Source of the DNA: an uncultured Prevotella sp.
GTDB taxonomy: Bacteria; Bacteroidota; Bacteroidia; Bacteroidales; Bacteroidaceae
NCBI GenBank assembly: GCA_934217675.1
Contig: CAKQCV010000041.1
Span: 1-23,949, forward strand
Direction: 5' to 3'
DNA length: 23,949 bases
Shown: one piece after another, positions 22,479-23,949 of the stretch
Layout: every line of letters starts with the position of its first letter
Position numbering within the stretch: the stretch's first letter is position 1
Made by a program: the position numbers and the translations under genes
Notes under the pieces: generated by a model
Told to the model about the DNA's origin: nothing
The model's input: only the letters and a program-made list of their open reading frames with translations
Databases searched by the model: none

Positions 22479-23949
22479 TTACATAAACAGCCAGTCAACT
22501 TCCGTTCCTGCTCCGTTGAGTTTAGCATCACGAATTTTTATCTCGCTGCCGGTAAATCCTGCTACCATAATGATTCCCTTTGGCAGATTAATCACGTGGT
22601 GTCCTGCCGGGAAATGATAGGCATGGATATTGGCGATAGGCATCTTTGAGAGAATCAGTCCGTTGCTGATGATAGGTTCCGCTTGTCCGTATTCGTTTCC
22701 AGTAGCATCGGTTTCGAGCTTCGGAGGACGTGCGAATTTTGTCTGGTCATCAACAAAGAAACCAACGAGAAGTTTTACAGGTTTCTTGCTTTCAAACTCT
22801 ATGCTGATACCGTTTATGCGTGCTGTGTCGCGGTTGAGTACCAGAGCCCTCAGTCCTTCAAGTTCTGTGGCAAGAGTATCAACAGCCTCATCTCTATCTA
22901 TAAATAGCTTCGCACCTTTCTTTAATGTTATAGTCTGATAATTGCTCAGCAGTTTTACATAGCCGTTCTTCTCATTTCCCTTGTATGAAAGGGCATCGGA
23001 AACTTTGGAAAAAGACTCTTTCTTGACAGCAGACTTATCAATAGAAGTCAAGCTCTCGATATTCTTTTTCAAGTTGTCAAGTTCCTCCTGATAAACAGGC
23101 ATCATCTCTTTCCATGTGCTAAACTTGCCACCATCTCCACCGACAGGAATACGGCGTTGTGAGGTAAGCATACTGTTGGCATTATAGTATGTGTCCTTTG
23201 TCTTTTCAACAAGATCTTTGTAGTAGTCGTCACTTTTTTCAAGCAGCGGTACTGCTTTTTGGAGATATGCCACATTTTTCGACCACTTGTAATTTAACAC
23301 CTGTTCGGCAGCAAGCACCTTATAGCTGAAAGAATATGCAAAGTCGCGATAGCAGTTCATGTCGTTCACCAGTCGCATGAACTCATCCTTATTCTTTGAT
23401 ATATTGTTAGACAATCCTTTGAGAGCTTCCACAGCCTTGTCGCCATGACTCACGCATTGTTTAACGATATCGAGAGGTAACTCGCCGATATGCTTCTCGT
23501 GTTTCCACTCCTTCTCTACATATTCGATAAGCTTCTCGCCGGTAGGACCGCAACTCTCGTAGAATCCTGGATATATTGTATATTTATAAGGATTTACAAG
23601 TTGACTCATCTTCATGCCGAGCAACAGGCACTGGCGGTTGCCCTCCGTAATACCAAAACGGCGCAAAAGCTTGGGAGCAATTTCTCCACTCTGGTCGTAA
23701 GCCTCGATTATGCGTCCGGCGGTTATGGTGTCAGTGCCATAAAAGTCGGCAAGCGTTTTTTTCCAATATGTTTTGTCTTCGCCGCGGTGACAGTTCCACG
23801 AATATCTTCCCCAAGCCTGATACCACATCCAGTCGCGGTCAATCTGCAGCTCGCGCTTTCCGTCTGGCAGCTTGTCGGCAGTATAAGGCCAGTCCCAGTA
23901 GTTTGCCTGTGGATACAGATGCAGTCCGTTGGCATGGTGCACATTGTGC
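22479..23949 (-). CDS. C-terminal part of a large glycoside-hydrolase-like protein (GH138/GH115-type suspected)
   Basis: The frame is open to the window end, so at least 490 residues are present and the N-terminus is missing; the GTG at 23942 is not the true start. The visible start (HHANGLHLYPQANYWDWPYTADKLPDG, then LQIDRDWMWYQAWGRYSWN) looks like the end of a catalytic barrel. A long helical region follows (about residues 60-330, LADFYGTDTITAGRIIEAYDQSG and on), then a beta-sandwich (about 335-487). Barrel, helical bundle and sandwich resemble GH115/GH67 alpha-glucuronidases and proteins annotated as alpha-galacturonidase. BT0997 (GH138) adjoins the GH137-GH2 gene BT0996 in B. theta, and this gene likewise adjoins the GH137-like fusion, which favours GH138. 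The family is not proven. Confidence 0.6.
   Translation of the reverse strand, partial: HNVHHANGLHLYPQANYWDWPYTADKLPDGKRELQIDRDWMWYQAWGRYSWNCHRGEDKTYWKKTLADFYGTDTITAGRIIEAYDQSGEIAPKLLRRFGITEGNRQCLLLGMKMSQLVNPYKYTIYPGFYESCGPTGEKLIEYVEKEWKHEKHIGELPLDIVKQCVSHGDKAVEALKGLSNNISKNKDEFMRLVNDMNCYRDFAYSFSYKVLAAEQVLNYKWSKNVAYLQKAVPLLEKSDDYYKDLVEKTKDTYYNANSMLTSQRRIPVGGDGGKFSTWKEMMPVYQEELDNLKKNIESLTSIDKSAVKKESFSKVSDALSYKGNEKNGYVKLLSNYQTITLKKGAKLFIDRDEAVDTLATELEGLRALVLNRDTARINGISIEFESKKPVKLLVGFFVDDQTKFARPPKLETDATGNEYGQAEPIISNGLILSKMPIANIHAYHFPAGHHVINLPKGIIMVAGFTGSEIKIRDAKLNGAGTEVDWLFM

Overview
The window looks like chromosomal DNA of a Bacteroidota gut or rumen commensal, most likely Prevotellaceae (Prevotella/Segatella). 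The grounds are a hybrid two-component sensor (HTCS), clustered secreted plant-polysaccharide glycoside hydrolases, Bacteroidota-type promoters (TAnnTTTG at -7) and families largely confined to this phylum (DUF6249, DUF5056, DUF3826). This is a judgement from sequence reading; no database search was run.

Layout. (1) 1-3466, + strand: 3' part of an HTCS regulator, ending in a bidirectional terminator. (2) 5205-3501, - strand: a DUF6249 membrane protein, an ECF sigma factor and a DUF5056 probable anti-sigma protein, behind a match to an ECF-type promoter that suggests autoregulation. (3) 5391-5612: a small single helicase-associated-domain protein. (4) 5710-12014, + strand: an operon-like run of secreted TIM-barrel isomerase-like protein, DUF3826 protein, GH127-family enzyme, GH141-like beta-helix enzyme and a YczE-type membrane protein. 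(5) 12015-12886: no coding gene, but a probable 0.6-kb non-coding RNA on the - strand with a near-consensus promoter, purine-rich tandem repeats and a terminator. (6) 15702-12887, - strand: EamA permease, MATE transporter and an orphan XRE regulator. (7) 15703-16395: a non-coding stretch holding a MITE-like element with 27-bp inverted repeats. (8) 16396-18217, + strand: a GNAT/FemAB-like protein and a frameshifted, truncated retropepsin-type gene. (9) 23949-18342, - strand: the C-terminal part of a large glycoside-hydrolase-like protein followed by a 1349-residue fusion of a five-bladed propeller, GH2 and malectin domain.

Synthesis. The propeller-GH2-malectin protein resembles, from memory, the GH137-GH2 enzyme BT0996 of the Bacteroides thetaiotaomicron rhamnogalacturonan-II (RG-II) system. 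GH127 and GH141 enzymes are neighbours in that same system (BT1003, BT1002). The working inference is that the two glycoside-hydrolase clusters attack RG-II side chains or a related arabinose-rich pectin, and that the HTCS may sense a product. No SusC/SusD pair lies in the window, so any outer-membrane transporter must be elsewhere. The feature least explained by known families is the repeat-rich non-coding transcript at about 12045-12652.
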